DNA from: Acinetobacter sp.
GTDB lineage: Bacteria; Pseudomonadota; Gammaproteobacteria; Pseudomonadales; Moraxellaceae
Assembly (NCBI GenBank): GCA_030152675.1
Contig: JASLIY010000189.1
Location: 1 to 7,911, forward strand
Reading direction: 5' to 3'
Length of the DNA stretch: 7,911 nt
A program made the translations under genes and the position numbers. A model generated the notes under the pieces. That model ran no database searches, was not told where the DNA came from, and saw only the letters and a program-made list of their open reading frames with translations. This document shows, in pieces, positions 7,432 through 7,911 of this stretch (within the stretch, counting starts at the first letter, position 1; every line of letters starts with the position of its first letter).

Positions 7432-7794
7432 AAGCTAATACCCCGAACAAACAGCATTCCCAAAGATTGAAAAGAATTATAAAATCCGGAACTTCTATTT
7501 TTTTACTAACAAATAAGTATATTTTATATAAAAAACATAACAACTTTTTCACCTAGCCCTTAGTTTAGGCATTATTTTAAATTAAATAAAATCCATATAA
7601 TTCAATATATTATTTATAGAGCAAACACCACTAGGAATATAAAACCTACTTTTAAAACACATCATTATTTTTTAGGAAATTTTTAAAAATTAATACGACT
7701 ATCTTATTCACACAACAAAACCAATAGATGATCCTCTCTATTTATGTCTCCTAAAGCCCCCCATAAACTTATGCTTAAATCGACAACCTAAAAC
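7432..7794. other. AT-rich gene-free stretch
   Basis: About 360 bases with very low GC lie between the exported-protein gene and the next terminator. I see no open frame of useful size, no RNA gene and no insertion-sequence ends. It holds the -10 box at 7476-7481 and a short AT palindrome, AATTTTTAAAAATT (7678-7691), which is weak evidence by itself given the composition. Such DNA is a likely binding region for H-NS-like silencers. Confidence 0.6.
7476..7481 (-). promoter_or_regulatory. Probable -10 box of the exported-protein gene
   Basis: The minus strand reads TATAAT here, a perfect sigma-70 -10 hexamer, 57 bases before the start codon. Transcription would begin near 7469, giving a leader of about 50 bases. 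No good -35 hexamer lies 16-18 bases upstream (the region is A-rich), so expression may be weak or need an activator. Confidence 0.45.
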
Positions 7795-7827
7795 AAAAAA
7801 TACCAGTCACGAGACTGGTATTTTTTT
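7795..7827. terminator. Intrinsic terminator of the right-edge gene
   Basis: A 14-base stem is formed by AAAAAATACCAGTC (7795-7808) and GACTGGTATTTTTT (7813-7826) around the tetraloop ACGA. On the minus strand it lies 22 bases after the stop of the right-edge gene and ends in six T, so it terminates that gene. It also has a seven-T run on the plus strand. Confidence 0.92.
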
Positions 7828-7848
7828 GCTGGGCTGATGGATCAAGGC

Positions 7849-7911
7849 TTATTTTTTGTCGTTTCCGCCAAATAATGGGCCCATACCACCGCCGCCACCG
7901 CCAAACTGCTT
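7849..7911 (-). CDS. C-terminal end of an unidentified gene with a glycine-rich tail
   Basis: Only the last 20 codons and the TAA stop are inside the window. The tail reads KQFGGGGGGMGPLFGGNDKK: flexible, glycine-rich, with a basic end. The gene reads leftward and is followed by a strong terminator, which supports it as a real gene end. Gly/Met-rich tails of this kind occur at the end of Ffh, the signal recognition particle GTPase, in several bacteria, but 20 residues are too few to name it. Confidence 0.7.
   Translation of the reverse strand, partial: KQFGGGGGGMGPLFGGNDKK

Noticed and set aside
7678..7691. Perfect 14-base palindrome AATTTTTAAAAATT
   Set aside because: It is made only of A and T in a very AT-rich stretch, where such palindromes arise often by chance.

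Overview
The window looks like a chromosomal housekeeping segment from a gammaproteobacterium of the Moraxellaceae, most likely Acinetobacter. The evidence is the gene content, the glutamine-rich proteins, a biotin ligase without a DNA-binding domain paired with a type III pantothenate kinase, and AT-rich spacers. The genus is an inference from memory of gene neighbourhoods; no search was possible.

Left part (minus strand, 1-4150): a GntR/FCD-type regulator (3455-4150) sits 10 bases upstream of smc (1-3444). The smc gene runs almost to its C terminus at the left edge. The two probably form one operon. Upstream of the regulator is a 13-base palindrome fitting the FadR-subfamily operator pattern (4242-4254), which suggests autoregulation and therefore control of smc by the same regulator. 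The SMC coiled-coil arm is unusually rich in glutamine runs.

Middle (4356-6736): a TauE/SafE-type membrane permease on the minus strand (4356-5168) is divergent from a plus-strand pair, birA (5199-6011) and coaX (6008-6736). The pair overlaps by four bases (ATGA). It joins biotin attachment to the first step of CoA synthesis, two supplies that meet at acetyl-CoA carboxylase. A strong hairpin terminator at 6815-6846 ends coaX and also serves the converging gene on its right.

Right part (6937-7911): a small exported protein of 160 residues with a signal peptide (minus strand, 6937-7419) has a good -10 promoter box. Behind it is an AT-rich, gene-free stretch of about 360 bases, then a second strong hairpin terminator (7795-7827), then the last 20 codons of a minus-strand gene with a glycine-rich tail (7849-7911). 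The exported gene is the only accessory-looking gene here.

I see no CRISPR array, tRNA, rRNA, insertion sequence or clear new multi-gene system. The observations most worth following are the regulator-smc operon with its candidate operator, the regulator's apparently degenerate ligand/metal site, and the polyglutamine arm of SMC.
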